DNA of 64,000 nt. Source: Terriglobales bacterium. GTDB lineage: Bacteria > Acidobacteriota > Terriglobia > Bryobacterales > Bryobacteraceae. A model generated the notes under the pieces. The model was not told the DNA's origin, did not search any database, and saw only the letters and a list, made by a program, of their open reading frames with translations. The stretch lies in assembly GCA_027485675.1 (NCBI GenBank), contig JAIXQP010000043.1:1-64000 (forward strand), in the 5' to 3' direction. A program made the translations under genes and the position numbers. Below, in pieces: positions 26,300 through 34,518 of this stretch; positions within the stretch are counted from its first letter, which is position 1; each line of letters begins with the position of its first letter.

Positions 26300-26604
26300 T
26301 CAGCCTTCGCAGTTGGGGCGGGGCTGGCCGGCATCGTCTTCGTCCGGTTGGTAGTGCGGCCGCTCGTCGTCCTCAGGCGTGCTCTGGCGGCGCTCGTGCA
26401 AGACGGCTTCGACGAGGGGAACGAGATCGCGGGGGACGAGGACCAGGCCGTGGCCGAGGACGCGAACGAGATCGAGCAGCGTGTCGTAGCGGGCAACGAC
26501 ACGGCCGGTCTCGATACCGGAGATGTGAGTCTGGGGGCAGGCCGACGAGCTGGCCTAGTTCGGCTTGGCTGAGACCCTTCTGGAGGCGGGCGGCGGGTAG
26601 CGTG
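26300..26604 (-). pseudogene. HipB-like Xre antitoxin, one-base frameshift
   Basis: LPAARLQKGLSQAELGQLVG is a clear Xre/Cro helix-turn-helix, and QTHISGIETGRVVARYDTLL with DLVRVLGHGLVLVPRDLVP completes it, but the two halves are in different frames. The break is a run of five C (GGGGG on the plus strand, 26533-26537); removing one C restores a continuous HipB-like protein. No clear start codon is seen upstream. The gene precedes hipA by 2 bases, as in typical hipBA operons. Confidence 0.65.
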
Positions 26605-26632
26605 CCGGTTCGGTGGCTCCTCTGTAGTTATG

Positions 26633-26658
26633 TAGCAGAGATAGTTTGGTATCTGCTA
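26633..26658. promoter_or_regulatory. Imperfect palindrome upstream of hipBA
   Basis: TAGCAGAGATA and TATCTGCTA form an imperfect inverted repeat around GTTTGG in an AT-rich patch just upstream of the hipB-like reading frame on the minus strand. HipB operators are TATCC-type palindromes with a similar spacing, so this is a plausible operator. Confidence 0.45.
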
Positions 26659-26919
26659 TTTCCTATTTATCCAATGCTATGTTGCGGTAGCTGTTTGAGG
26701 ATCTATGGCTTTGCCGCGGCATGAGATTCCGGTGACCTGTTCCTCGCTTCCTGCGTGAACCTTCGCAAGGCCGCAAGAACGAGTTGTAGCGGCCTGATTC
26801 AGAAGGGCTGCAAACACTTTGTAGCAGGGATGCTATGGCTGGGGCGCAACGGCCGGAGGGGAGACGTCGTGCCCCGTCGTGTGGTATCCGGTATGGTGGA
26901 GAGAGGAGGCGCGAAGCCG
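26659..26919. other. Intergenic region between hipBA and vapBC
   Basis: An AT-rich patch (26640-26710) gives way to GC-rich sequence. This should contain the promoters for the leftward hipBA remnant and the rightward antitoxin-toxin pair. A GAGAGGAGG ribosome-binding site precedes the ATG at 26920. No further gene is supported. Confidence 0.45.
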
Positions 26920-27147
26920 ATGACGATTGAAATCAGCAGACCCGAAGTGGAAGCGCTCATTCTACAGCGGATGAAAACCGGTGCTTTTTCGAGCCCCGAA
27001 GAGGTCATTCTTCACGCGCTCCGCTCCTCAATTCCAGAGACGCGCACGGGTGCGGACTTAATCGCCGCCCTGCAGGCCTGCCCTGATCCGGACTTTGCGA
27101 TCGAACCTTGCCGTGACCCTATGCCGGTGAGAGACGTTTCGCTGTAA
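26920..27147 (+). CDS. Antitoxin of a vapBC-like pair
   Basis: 75 residues starting MTIEISRPEVEALILQRMKT, preceded by a good ribosome-binding site (GAGGAGG). The strand-helix-helix pattern (AFSSPEEVILHALRSS) is RHH-like; the tail (CPDPDFAIEPCRDPMPVRDV) is the probable toxin-binding part. A longer upstream reading is possible but lacks any family resemblance. The stop overlaps the toxin start (TAATG), so the two genes are coupled. Confidence 0.85.
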   Translation: MTIEISRPEVEALILQRMKTGAFSSPEEVILHALRSSIPETRTGADLIAALQACPDPDFAIEPCRDPMPVRDVSL

Positions 27148-27569
27148 TGGCTTGGCTTTTCGACACCAATATTCTTTCGGAACTGCGAAGGCCGAGGCCG
27201 GAGCCGAAAGTTGTCTCGTTCGTCGAGTCCTTGCCCCTTCACCAGATTTACGTGAGCGTCGCTACCCTGGCTGAAATTCGCTACGGCATCGAACTGGTAA
27301 CCGACGTTGCCCGGCGAAATGATTTGAACGACTGGCTTACCCATATCGTCCGTCCCCTGTTTGACGAGCGGGTTGTGCTGATCACGGAAGGAATCATGCT
27401 GGAATGGCGGCGCTTAGTGGAGGAGGGTAGAAAAGCCGGTCACACCTTTTCTCAGCCAGACCTGCTGATCGCAGCGAGCGCGGCTCACCATGGGATGACG
27501 GTCGTAACTCGCGACCGTCGCCAGTTCGATAGGGCTCGCGTAACAGTGATCAATCCTTGGGAAGGGTAA
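27147..27569 (+). CDS. PIN-domain toxin, VapC/FitB-like
   Basis: 140 residues with all parts of a PIN ribonuclease: MAWLFDTNILSELRRPRPEP (first Asp), VSVATLAEIRYGIEL (Glu), and FSQPDLLIAASAAHHGMTVV followed by TRDRRQFDRARV (the C-terminal Asp block). It resembles FitB-type toxins and differs in sequence from the toxin at 3.7 kb, so the two pairs are not recent duplicates. It is the only intact toxin-antitoxin pair in the right half of the island. Confidence 0.92.
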   Translation: MAWLFDTNILSELRRPRPEPKVVSFVESLPLHQIYVSVATLAEIRYGIELVTDVARRNDLNDWLTHIVRPLFDERVVLITEGIMLEWRRLVEEGRKAGHTFSQPDLLIAASAAHHGMTVVTRDRRQFDRARVTVINPWEG

Positions 27570-27842
27570 CGGCGATCGGATATTCACCGACTGCGGGTGC
27601 TTTGGGGTGCAGGGCGGAATGGGGAGGGTACGGGGATCTTTACGGCTACCAAGACCGGCGGGTTTCCCGGGACGATCGAGGGGTTTGCCGGGGGCGACTT
27701 GGCGGGTTAGGGGACCGAGGAGAGGTGCGCCGGGAACGAGTTCCTTGCCGATGGCGTTGGCTTCGCAACCGTCGATGGCGATGGTGCGGTTCAGGACGGG
27801 GTCGCGGCCGGATTCCGCTTGCCCATGCCGCTGCTGCCGAGC
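27570..27842. other. Intergenic stretch before the phospholipase C gene
   Basis: No gene is supported. One plus frame reads like a beta-rich fragment (GTGIFTATKTGGFPGTIEGF) but has a stop shortly after. The right end merges into the segment duplicated at 24.5 kb. Confidence 0.4.
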
Positions 27843-27869
27843 GGTGGATCGGCGATACTGACAGGATTC

Positions 27870-30371
27870 ATGGATCGCTCGACTACCCGACGCCATTTCT
27901 TCCGCCAGGCCGCGCGCGCGGCGGGGACCGCTAGTCTAACCTCCTTTCTGCTTGCGGCGGTGGAACAAGCCGCCTCGATCGAGGCCGAGCCGGGCTCCAC
28001 GTTCCTCGATGCCGAACACGTCGTCATCCTCATGCAGGAGAACCGGTCGTTCGATCATCTCTTTGGGACGCTGCGCGGGGTCCGCGGGTTTGACGATCCC
28101 CGGGCGGTGACTCTGCCCGACCAGAACCCGGTGTGGCTGCAAAGCGACGCGGCGGGTCGCGCGTTTGGGCCGTTTGCGCTGGATCTGCGGAATTCGAATG
28201 TCACCTGGCTCGGGAGCCTGCCGCATTCCTGGCGCGACCAGATTGACGCCTGGAGCCAGGGCAATCACGACGGCTGGCTGGAAGCCAAACGCAGCGGACG
28301 GCCGGAATGCAAAGCCATGCCGTTTACCCTCGGCTACTTCTCGCGGACCGATTTGCCTTTCTACTACGCCCTGGCGGATGCCTTTACGGTTTGTGACCAG
28401 AACTTCTGCTCGTCGCTGACGGGGACGACGCCGAACCGGTTGTTCCTGTGGAGCGGCACCGTCAGGGAGCCTGGGCAGGCCGGGGCGCCGGCGAATGTGC
28501 GGAACTCGGATGTCACCTACGGGGCGAACGCGCGGTGGACGACGTTTCCGGAACGCTTGGAAGATGCCGGGGTGACTTGGAAGGTCTACCAGAATGAGCT
28601 GAGCCTGCCGACGGGGCTCGACGGGGAGGCGGAGGCCTGGCTCGCGAACTTCACGGATAATCCGCTCGAGTGGTTTGAACAGTATCAGGTGGAGGCTTCG
28701 GAGACGTTTCGGAAACATGCGGCGGCAGAGTTGCAGCGGCTGCCGCAGCGGATCGCGGACCTGGACGCGCAGATCGCCGGGGCGACGGCGGGGACGCCGG
28801 CCATGGCGCAACTGCGGCGCCGGAAGCTGAACGCGGAGAGAGAGCAGGCGTGGTTTATGCAGGCGTTGCGGGAGAGGCCGCGGACGGAGCGGCAGCGGCG
28901 GCTGCATGAGCGGGCGTTCTGCACGAACGTGGGGGATGGGGCGTACCGGAGCCTCGAAGAGATTCGCTACCGGGATGGGGGCGAGGAGCGGCGGATGCAG
29001 GCGCCGGCGGGGGATTTGCTGTACCAGTTCCGGAAGGATGTGGCGGAGGGGCAGTTGCCGGCGGTTTCGTGGGTGGTGCCGCCGGAGCGGTGTTCGGACC
29101 ATCCGGGGTCGCCGTGGTACGGGGCTTGGATGCTTTCCGAGGTGCTGCGGATTTTGACGGAGCGGCCGGAGGTGTGGAAGAAGACGATCTTCATTCTGAC
29201 TTACGACGAGAACGACGGGTACTTTGACCATGTGCCGCCGTTTACGGCGCCGGATCCGGGGCGGGCGGAGAGCGGCAAGGTGTCGGCGGGGATTGACGCG
29301 GGGGTGGAGTACTGGCCGCTCGAGCGGGACCGGGAGAAGCGGCCGGTGGGTGAGGCGCGGGGCGGGCCGGTGGGGTTGGGGTACCGGGTGCCGATGGTGA
29401 TTGCGTCGCCGTGGAGCCGGGGCGGGCGGGTTTGTTCGCAGGTGTTTGACCATACGTCGGTGCTGCAGTTGCTGGAGCGGTGGTTGACGGCGAAGACCGG
29501 GCGGCCGGTGCGGGAGACGAACATCAGCGCGTGGCGGCGGACGGTATGCGGGGATTTGACGGCGGCGTTTTCGCCGGCGGCGGGGAAGGCGGAGGCGGCG
29601 AAGTTGCCGCATGCGGGGCGGGAGACGGTGCTGCGGGAGATTCATCAGGCGCGGTACCGGGGGCTGCCGGGCGGGTACCGGGAGGTGAAGCGGGAGGAGG
29701 TGAAGGGGTGGCGCGGGCCGCGGCAGGAGCCGGGGACGCGGCCGTCGGTGGGGCTGCCGTATGAGTTGTATGCGGGGGGCGGGTTGACGGCGGACCGGAA
29801 GGCGTTTGCGTTGACGCTGCGGGCGGGGCGGGCGTTTTTTGGGGAGCGGGCGGCGGGTTCGCCGTTCCATGTGTATACGCCGGGGCGGTTTCGGGGGGAG
29901 TTGACGGGGCGGACGCGGGCGTATGCGGTGGCGGCGGGGGCGGACGTGACGGATGTGTGGGCGCTGGAGGGGTTTGGGGAGCGGAAGTACGCGTTGCGGT
30001 GCCATGGGCCGAACGGGTTTTATCGGGAGTGGACGGGGAGCGCGGGGGATCCGGAGTTGGAGGTGACGATGGAGTATGGCCGGGACGGGGCGGGGCGGCC
30101 GGCGGAGACGGTGGTGCTGGTGGTGAAGAACCGGGACCGGGCGCGGGGGTACCGGCTGGAGGTGGCGGACCGGGGGTATGGCGCGGCGGGGCGGGGAGTG
30201 ACGGTGGCGGCGGGGGGGGAGGGGCGGCTGGTGATGGGGTTGCGGAAGAGTTTTGGCTGGTATGATTTGGCGGTGACGGTGCGGGGGCTGGAGGGGTGGT
30301 TGCGGCGGTTCGCGGGGCGGGCGGAGACGGGGCGGATGGGGCAGAGCGATCCGGCGATAGGGCGGGGATGA
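27870..30371 (+). CDS. Phosphocholine-type phospholipase C, Tat-exported
   Basis: 833 residues. The start is the ATG giving MDRSTTRRHFFRQAARAAGT, a twin-arginine signal. The phosphoesterase domain follows (HVVILMQENRSFDHLFGTLR, then FYYALADAFTVCDQNFCSSL and GTTPNRLFLWSGT), with ILTYDENDGYFDHVPPF as a later active-site segment. The C-terminal 200 residues fit the two small beta domains of PlcH/PlcN-type enzymes. It would hydrolyse phosphatidylcholine or related lipids outside the cytoplasm. Codon use shifts from mixed to almost purely G-ending between about 28.4 and 28.8 kb, within the gene. A decayed copy of its first 90 bases lies at 24.5 kb. Confidence 0.92.
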   Translation: MDRSTTRRHFFRQAARAAGTASLTSFLLAAVEQAASIEAEPGSTFLDAEHVVILMQENRSFDHLFGTLRGVRGFDDPRAVTLPDQNPVWLQSDAAGRAFGPFALDLRNSNVTWLGSLPHSWRDQIDAWSQGNHDGWLEAKRSGRPECKAMPFTLGYFSRTDLPFYYALADAFTVCDQNFCSSLTGTTPNRLFLWSGTVREPGQAGAPANVRNSDVTYGANARWTTFPERLEDAGVTWKVYQNELSLPTGLDGEAEAWLANFTDNPLEWFEQYQVEASETFRKHAAAELQRLPQRIADLDAQIAGATAGTPAMAQLRRRKLNAEREQAWFMQALRERPRTERQRRLHERAFCTNVGDGAYRSLEEIRYRDGGEERRMQAPAGDLLYQFRKDVAEGQLPAVSWVVPPERCSDHPGSPWYGAWMLSEVLRILTERPEVWKKTIFILTYDENDGYFDHVPPFTAPDPGRAESGKVSAGIDAGVEYWPLERDREKRPVGEARGGPVGLGYRVPMVIASPWSRGGRVCSQVFDHTSVLQLLERWLTAKTGRPVRETNISAWRRTVCGDLTAAFSPAAGKAEAAKLPHAGRETVLREIHQARYRGLPGGYREVKREEVKGWRGPRQEPGTRPSVGLPYELYAGGGLTADRKAFALTLRAGRAFFGERAAGSPFHVYTPGRFRGELTGRTRAYAVAAGADVTDVWALEGFGERKYALRCHGPNGFYREWTGSAGDPELEVTMEYGRDGAGRPAETVVLVVKNRDRARGYRLEVADRGYGAAGRGVTVAAGGEGRLVMGLRKSFGWYDLAVTVRGLEGWLRRFAGRAETGRMGQSDPAIGRG

Positions 30372-30524
30372 GGGGGGCGCGGAATCAGCGGAGGGCGGTT
30401 TTCGGGTGAAGGTATCGCCCGCGGTTGGCTGCGGCGGGGGGACGATCTCGCCGAGGTGCGCTCTGCTGAAATCGGCGACGGGACCCGATGTTGCCGGCTG
30501 GTAGACAGGCCCCTCGCCAGCTGG

Positions 30525-30544
30525 CCGGGTGAACCGGCACCCGG
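30525..30544 (-). terminator. Hairpin directly after arsA
   Basis: CCGGGTG and CACCCGG form a 7-bp stem around a 6-base loop immediately after the arsA stop. There is no T-run, so it could act as an RNA-stabilising 3' end or a weak terminator rather than a classical one. Confidence 0.35.
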
Positions 30545-32365
30545 TTATCCGTCGCCGGGTTGTGGAGCGTGAACGTGGCTGGATGGCGGCGCGTCCTGGT
30601 GGCTGATGGCGGGCGGGCGCGAGAGGGCGAGGAGGGGGGCGACGCCGACGGGTTCTTCCTGCAGCAGGGGAACGACGGCGTAGCGGTGCGCCTGCTGGAG
30701 GGCTACGGCGGCGATCTCCTTTCGCTCGTTGCGGGCGCGGGCGAGGAGCAGAGGCGAGTGGGGATGGGCTGCCGCCACACTATTGTTGATCACCCAGGCC
30801 CAGGGTTCGATGCCGGCGCGACGCAGGTCCGCTTGCAGGACGGCGGCCTCCAGGACGGGGGTGGTTTCGGCTAGGGTCACGAGGAGAATTTTGGTCTGCT
30901 TCGGGTCCTGCAGGCGCATCATGGGGGTGGTGATGTGGAGATTCTTGCCGGCGAACTGGCGCTCGATCTCCCGGTGATAAGCGCCGGTGGCATCGAGGAG
31001 CAGAAGACTGTGGCCCGTGGGGGCGGTGTCCATGACGACGAACTTCGTGCCCGATTCGCGGATGATGCGCGAGAAGGCCTGAAAGACGGCGATCTCCTCC
31101 GTGCAGGGGGAGCGGAGATCCTCTTCGAGTAAGGCGCGGCCCGCGGCGTCGAGAGAGGCACCCTTCGTGTTCAGGACATGCTGCTGGTAGTTTTCGATCT
31201 CGACGTGCGGATCGATGCGGCTGACGGTGAGGTGGTCGAGCGAACCGTGGAGGGTTTCGGCGAGATGAGCCGCGGGGTCCGAGGTGGTGAGATGCACGGG
31301 CAGGCCGCGGTGGGCGAGGCCTACGGCAATGGCCGCGGCCAGCGTCGTTTTGCCGACGCCGCCTTTGCCCATGACCATGACGAGGCCATGGTGGTCCGCG
31401 GCGATCTCGTCAATGAGAGCCGCGAGGCTGGGGGCTTCCAGTTCGAGGGGCGGCGCCTCGTTCTCCCGGGCGGCGGGCTCGCCTTCGGTGAACAGGTGGC
31501 GCAGGGCGTCCAGCCCGACCAGATTGAAGGGCTTGAGCGCCAAGGTATCCCGAGGGAGGGCGCGCAGGACGCTGGGCAGGGCGGCCAGGGCGGCCTGTTC
31601 CCGCTGGCAGATGGCGGCGGCTAAGGGATCGAGGGCCGCTTCGCGGGGAGGGAGAACGCCATTGATGACGAGATACTGCTGGGAGAGGCCGATTTTGGCG
31701 AGTTCGGCGTGGGTGCGGGCGACTTCGCGGAGGGCGGAGTCCTGGGCACGGGCGACGAGAATGAGGCGGGTCCGTTGCGGGTCGGCGAGGGAATCGACGG
31801 CTTCTTTGTATTGGGCGCGCTGCTTTTCGAGCCCGGCCAGGGGGCCGAGACAGGAGGCGTCGCCGCGGCCTTCGGCGAGGAAGCCGCTCCAGGCGCCGGG
31901 AAGCTGCAGGAGGCGGATGGTGTGGCCGGTGGGGGCGGTGTCGAAGACGATGTGGTCGTACTCGGCGGTGAAGGTGGTGCTGGTGAGGAGCGCGGTGAAC
32001 TCGTCGAAGGCGGCGATCTCGGTGGTGCAGGCGCCGGAGAGCTGCTCTTCGATGCCCTTGACTACGGTATCGGGCAGGACGCCGCGGACGGGGCCGACGA
32101 TGCGGTCCCGGTAGGCCTGGGCGGCGGCCTGGGGATCGATTTCGAGGGCGGCGAGGTGGGGGACCTGGGGAATGGGGGTGATGGTGTTGCCGATGGGGAG
32201 GCCAAAGACCTGGCCGACATTGGACGCCGGGTCCGTGCTGACGAGCAGGACGCGGCGGCCGGAGGCGGCCAGGTGGATGGCGGTGGCGCAGGCGATGGAG
32301 GTTTTCCCGACGCCGCCTTTGCCGGTGAAGAAGAGGAAGCGGGGCGGCTGGGTGAGGAAGTGCAT
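30545..32365 (-). CDS. arsA: Arsenite-translocating ATPase ArsA
   Basis: 606 residues with the two fused ATPase halves of ArsA: P-loops FTGKGGVGKTS near the N-terminus and MGKGGVGKTT in the second half, each followed by a DTAPTGH signal-transduction motif. The three cysteines that bind As(III) in the enterobacterial enzyme have counterparts here (SGACTTE, ASCLGPL, SPCTEE). ArsA energises an ArsB/Acr3 efflux pump. The start is the ATG giving MHFLTQPPRFLFFTGKGG, 11 bases after the arsM/arsD stop. It is the last gene of the ars operon, and no pump gene is in the window. Confidence 0.95.
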   Translation of the reverse strand: MHFLTQPPRFLFFTGKGGVGKTSIACATAIHLAASGRRVLLVSTDPASNVGQVFGLPIGNTITPIPQVPHLAALEIDPQAAAQAYRDRIVGPVRGVLPDTVVKGIEEQLSGACTTEIAAFDEFTALLTSTTFTAEYDHIVFDTAPTGHTIRLLQLPGAWSGFLAEGRGDASCLGPLAGLEKQRAQYKEAVDSLADPQRTRLILVARAQDSALREVARTHAELAKIGLSQQYLVINGVLPPREAALDPLAAAICQREQAALAALPSVLRALPRDTLALKPFNLVGLDALRHLFTEGEPAARENEAPPLELEAPSLAALIDEIAADHHGLVMVMGKGGVGKTTLAAAIAVGLAHRGLPVHLTTSDPAAHLAETLHGSLDHLTVSRIDPHVEIENYQQHVLNTKGASLDAAGRALLEEDLRSPCTEEIAVFQAFSRIIRESGTKFVVMDTAPTGHSLLLLDATGAYHREIERQFAGKNLHITTPMMRLQDPKQTKILLVTLAETTPVLEAAVLQADLRRAGIEPWAWVINNSVAAAHPHSPLLLARARNERKEIAAVALQQAHRYAVVPLLQEEPVGVAPLLALSRPPAISHQDAPPSSHVHAPQPGDG

Positions 32366-32376
32366 GGGGAGGGGGC

Positions 32377-33558
32377 TTAACAGCAGGTGGTGCCGGAGCA
32401 ACAGGCGCCGGCGGGTTGGGTTTCGGGGGCGATGGGGAGGAGGCCGGCCCAGCGGGTGAGTTCGGCGCGGGTGGGGTAGCGGCCGGCAAGGGCGACTTCG
32501 CCACGGAGGAGCACGAGGGGGAGGGCGGGTTCGCCGGAGCGTTCGAGGAAGCCCTTGACCGTGGGGTTTTCGGCGAACGCCATGGGCTGTTGGGCCAGAT
32601 TGAAGCGTTCGATGGATACTCCGTTTTGCTGGGCCCAGGCGACGTCGGCTGAGAAGTTGACCAGGGCTTGATCGACGTCGACGCCGCAGACGCCGGTGCT
32701 GCAGCAGAGGGCGGGATCGAAGACCTGGATGGTGGGCCGGGGCTTGGCGGCGGCGGGCTTGGCGGCGCGGATGAAGGCGCTCATGAACTTGCCTTCGACG
32801 GCGGCGGCCATGGCATCGACGTCGACGCCCTGGCCGGTGAGGAAGGAGCGGGCGTCTTCGATGCTGTAGACGCGGGAGGGCTCGATGGCGATGCCGGTGA
32901 AGCCGGCGGCGGCGAGTTTGGCGCGGTATTGCTCGTCTTCGAGGGCGCCGGCGATGCAGCCGACCCAGAGGAGCATGTTTTGCCGGATGTCTTCCGGGAC
33001 CTGGCCGCGGACGACGACATCGGAGACGGCGAAGCGGCCGCCGGGTTTCAAGACGCGGAAGGCTTCGCGGAGGACCTGGTCCTTGTCGGCGGAGAGGTTG
33101 ATGACGCAGTTGCTGATGATGACGTCGACGGAGTTGTCCGGGAGGGGGATGTTTTCGATGTCGCCCTTAAGGAACTCGACGTTGGGGATGCCGGATTTTT
33201 GCTGGTTTTCGCGGGCGAGGGCGAGCATGTCGTCGGTCATGTCGAGGCCGATGGCTTTGCCGGTGGGGCCGACGCGTTTGGCGGAGAGGAGGACGTCGAT
33301 GCCGCCGCCGGAGCCGAGATCGAGGACGGTTTCGCCGGGTTGGAGTTCGGCGAGGGCGGTGGGGTTGCCGCAGCCGAGGGAGGCGAGGACGGCCTTTTCC
33401 GGTAAGCCGCTCTTCTGGGCTTCGTCGTAGAGACCGGAGGTGATGGGGCCGGCGTCTTCGCCACAGTTGCCTCCGCCACAGCAGGAGGCGTTGCCGGCGG
33501 CGACCTGGCGGGCGGAGGCGCCGTATCTTTCTTGGACGATTTCCTTGACGGTGTTCAT
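32377..33558 (-). CDS. ArsM-ArsD fusion: arsenite methyltransferase plus metallochaperone
   Basis: 393 residues. Residues 1 to about 275 are ArsM: the SAM motif [16 protein letters not shown] and cysteines in [15 protein letters not shown] and VGCIAGA, matching those that bind As(III) in known ArsM proteins. After an Ala/Lys/Pro linker, residues from about 288 are Ars[21 protein letters not shown] with the metal-site cysteines, the [11 protein letters not shown] helix and a C-terminal double cysteine pair (ACCSGTTCC). ArsD normally hands As(III) to ArsA, encoded next. Fusing it to ArsM could channel As(III) between methylation and efflux. The start overlaps arsC by 4 bases. Confidence 0.93.
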   Translation of the reverse strand: MNTVKEIVQERYGASARQVAAGNASCCGGGNCGEDAGPITSGLYDEAQKSGLPEKAVLASLGCGNPTALAELQPGETVLDLGSGGGIDVLLSAKRVGPTGKAIGLDMTDDMLALARENQQKSGIPNVEFLKGDIENIPLPDNSVDVIISNCVINLSADKDQVLREAFRVLKPGGRFAVSDVVVRGQVPEDIRQNMLLWVGCIAGALEDEQYRAKLAAAGFTGIAIEPSRVYSIEDARSFLTGQGVDVDAMAAAVEGKFMSAFIRAAKPAAAKPRPTIQVFDPALCCSTGVCGVDVDQALVNFSADVAWAQQNGVSIERFNLAQQPMAFAENPTVKGFLERSGEPALPLVLLRGEVALAGRYPTRAELTRWAGLLPIAPETQPAGACCSGTTCC

Positions 33559-34055
33559 TTTGAGGCTCCTTGCGGGTTGGGGGTTAGGGTTCCGACTTGA
33601 TCTAAGGCGGATTGGAGGCGTTCGGGGGTGAGTCTCAGCTCGGCTAGCGGCAGCGCGAGAAAAGCTTCGATGCGGGCGCGGAGGAGGCGGTAAGCGGTGG
33701 AGAAGGCCGCGTCGATTTCGGCGTCGGTGCCGGTGGCGTGGGCGGGGTCGTCGACGCCCCAATGGGTGCGCATGACGGGGCCGAGGTAGACGGGGCAGGT
33801 TTCGCCGGCGGCGCTGGCGCAGACGGTGATGACGAGATCCGGGGTGACGGGCAGGTTATCCCAGGACTTGCTGAGGTAGCCCGCGGTGGGGATGCCTTCG
33901 CGGGTGAGGAGGGCGAGGGAGCGGGGATGGACCTGGCCGGTGGGTTTACTGCCTGCGCTCATGGCCCGCCAGCCGGCGGGGGCGAGGTGGTTGAAAGTCG
34001 CTTCGGCGAGGATGGAGCGGCAGGAGTTGCCGGTGCATAAGAAGAGGATGTTCAT
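33555..34055 (-). CDS. arsC: Arsenate reductase ArsC, thioredoxin/LMW-phosphatase type
   Basis: 166 residues starting MNILFLCTGNSCRSILAEA, which carries the CX5R P-loop of low-molecular-weight-phosphatase-type arsenate reductases. Further cysteines in VITVCASAAGETCPVYLG serve as the resolving pair in this family. It reduces As(V) to As(III), the substrate for the downstream methyltransferase/chaperone and ATPase. A longer upstream reading would overlap arsR more deeply and is less likely. It overlaps arsR and arsM/arsD by 4 bases each. Confidence 0.93.
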   Translation of the reverse strand: MNILFLCTGNSCRSILAEATFNHLAPAGWRAMSAGSKPTGQVHPRSLALLTREGIPTAGYLSKSWDNLPVTPDLVITVCASAAGETCPVYLGPVMRTHWGVDDPAHATGTDAEIDAAFSTAYRLLRARIEAFLALPLAELRLTPERLQSALDQVGTLTPNPQGASK

Positions 34056-34441
34056 TGGGGTGAGGTGGGGTTTGCGGGGGCCGGGCAGCAGACGATCTGG
34101 TGGGGTTCGATGGCCTGATTGCGGGTGCAGCATTCGGCGTAGAGAAAGGCCAGGAGGTGCTGGAGGGCTTCGGTATTGGCGGAGTACCGGAGGAAGGTTC
34201 CTTCGCGGCGGACCTTGACGAGGTCTTCGTTTTTGAGCTTTTCGAGGTGATGGGAGAGGGTGCTGGGAGGGATGGCCAATTCGGCGCCGATGTCGCCGAC
34301 GATGAGGCCTTGGGGGTGGGCGCTGAGGAGGAGGCGGACGATGCGGAGGCGGGGTTCGGTGCCGAGGGCGGAGAGCATGTCGGCGTAGCGGGTGATGAGT
34401 TCGGCGTCGTTGGGGTTGGGCTCGGGGGTCTCTCGTTGCAC
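34052..34441 (-). CDS. arsR: ArsR-family arsenic-responsive repressor
   Basis: 129 residues with a GTG start. The winged helix (DMLSALGTEPRLRIVRLLLS, then LAIPPSTLSHHLEKLKNEDL) is typical of ArsR/SmtB. Vicinal cysteines near the C-terminus (AECCTRN and VCCPAP) would bind As(III), unlike the classical helix-3 CxC site, so this is a C-terminal-site type. It is first in the operon arsR-arsC-arsM/D-arsA and presumably represses it until As(III) binds. Confidence 0.93.
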   Translation of the reverse strand: MQRETPEPNPNDAELITRYADMLSALGTEPRLRIVRLLLSAHPQGLIVGDIGAELAIPPSTLSHHLEKLKNEDLVKVRREGTFLRYSANTEALQHLLAFLYAECCTRNQAIEPHQIVCCPAPANPTSPQ

Positions 34442-34450
34442 GGTAATTCT

Positions 34451-34478
34451 ACAATAACCGAAATATAGCGATTGTCAA
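34451..34478 (-). promoter_or_regulatory. ars operon promoter with overlapping ArsR-type operator
   Basis: On the minus strand TTGACA (34473-34478) and TATTGT (34451-34456) are separated by 16 bases and lie just upstream of the arsR GTG. The sequence ACAAT-N15-ATTGT forms an inverted repeat across the spacer, with an ATATTTCGGTTATTGTAG-like core as in many ArsR operators. Repressor binding here would block the promoter. Confidence 0.65.
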
Positions 34479-34518
34479 GCCTGATCGCGAGGCGCCGGGA
34501 TATACTGCGGGGAATTCT

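Noticed and set aside
27936-30005. A 689-residue minus-strand open frame opposite the phospholipase C gene
   Set aside because: It is Pro/Arg-rich antisense to a gene with clear catalytic motifs and has no recognisable domain.
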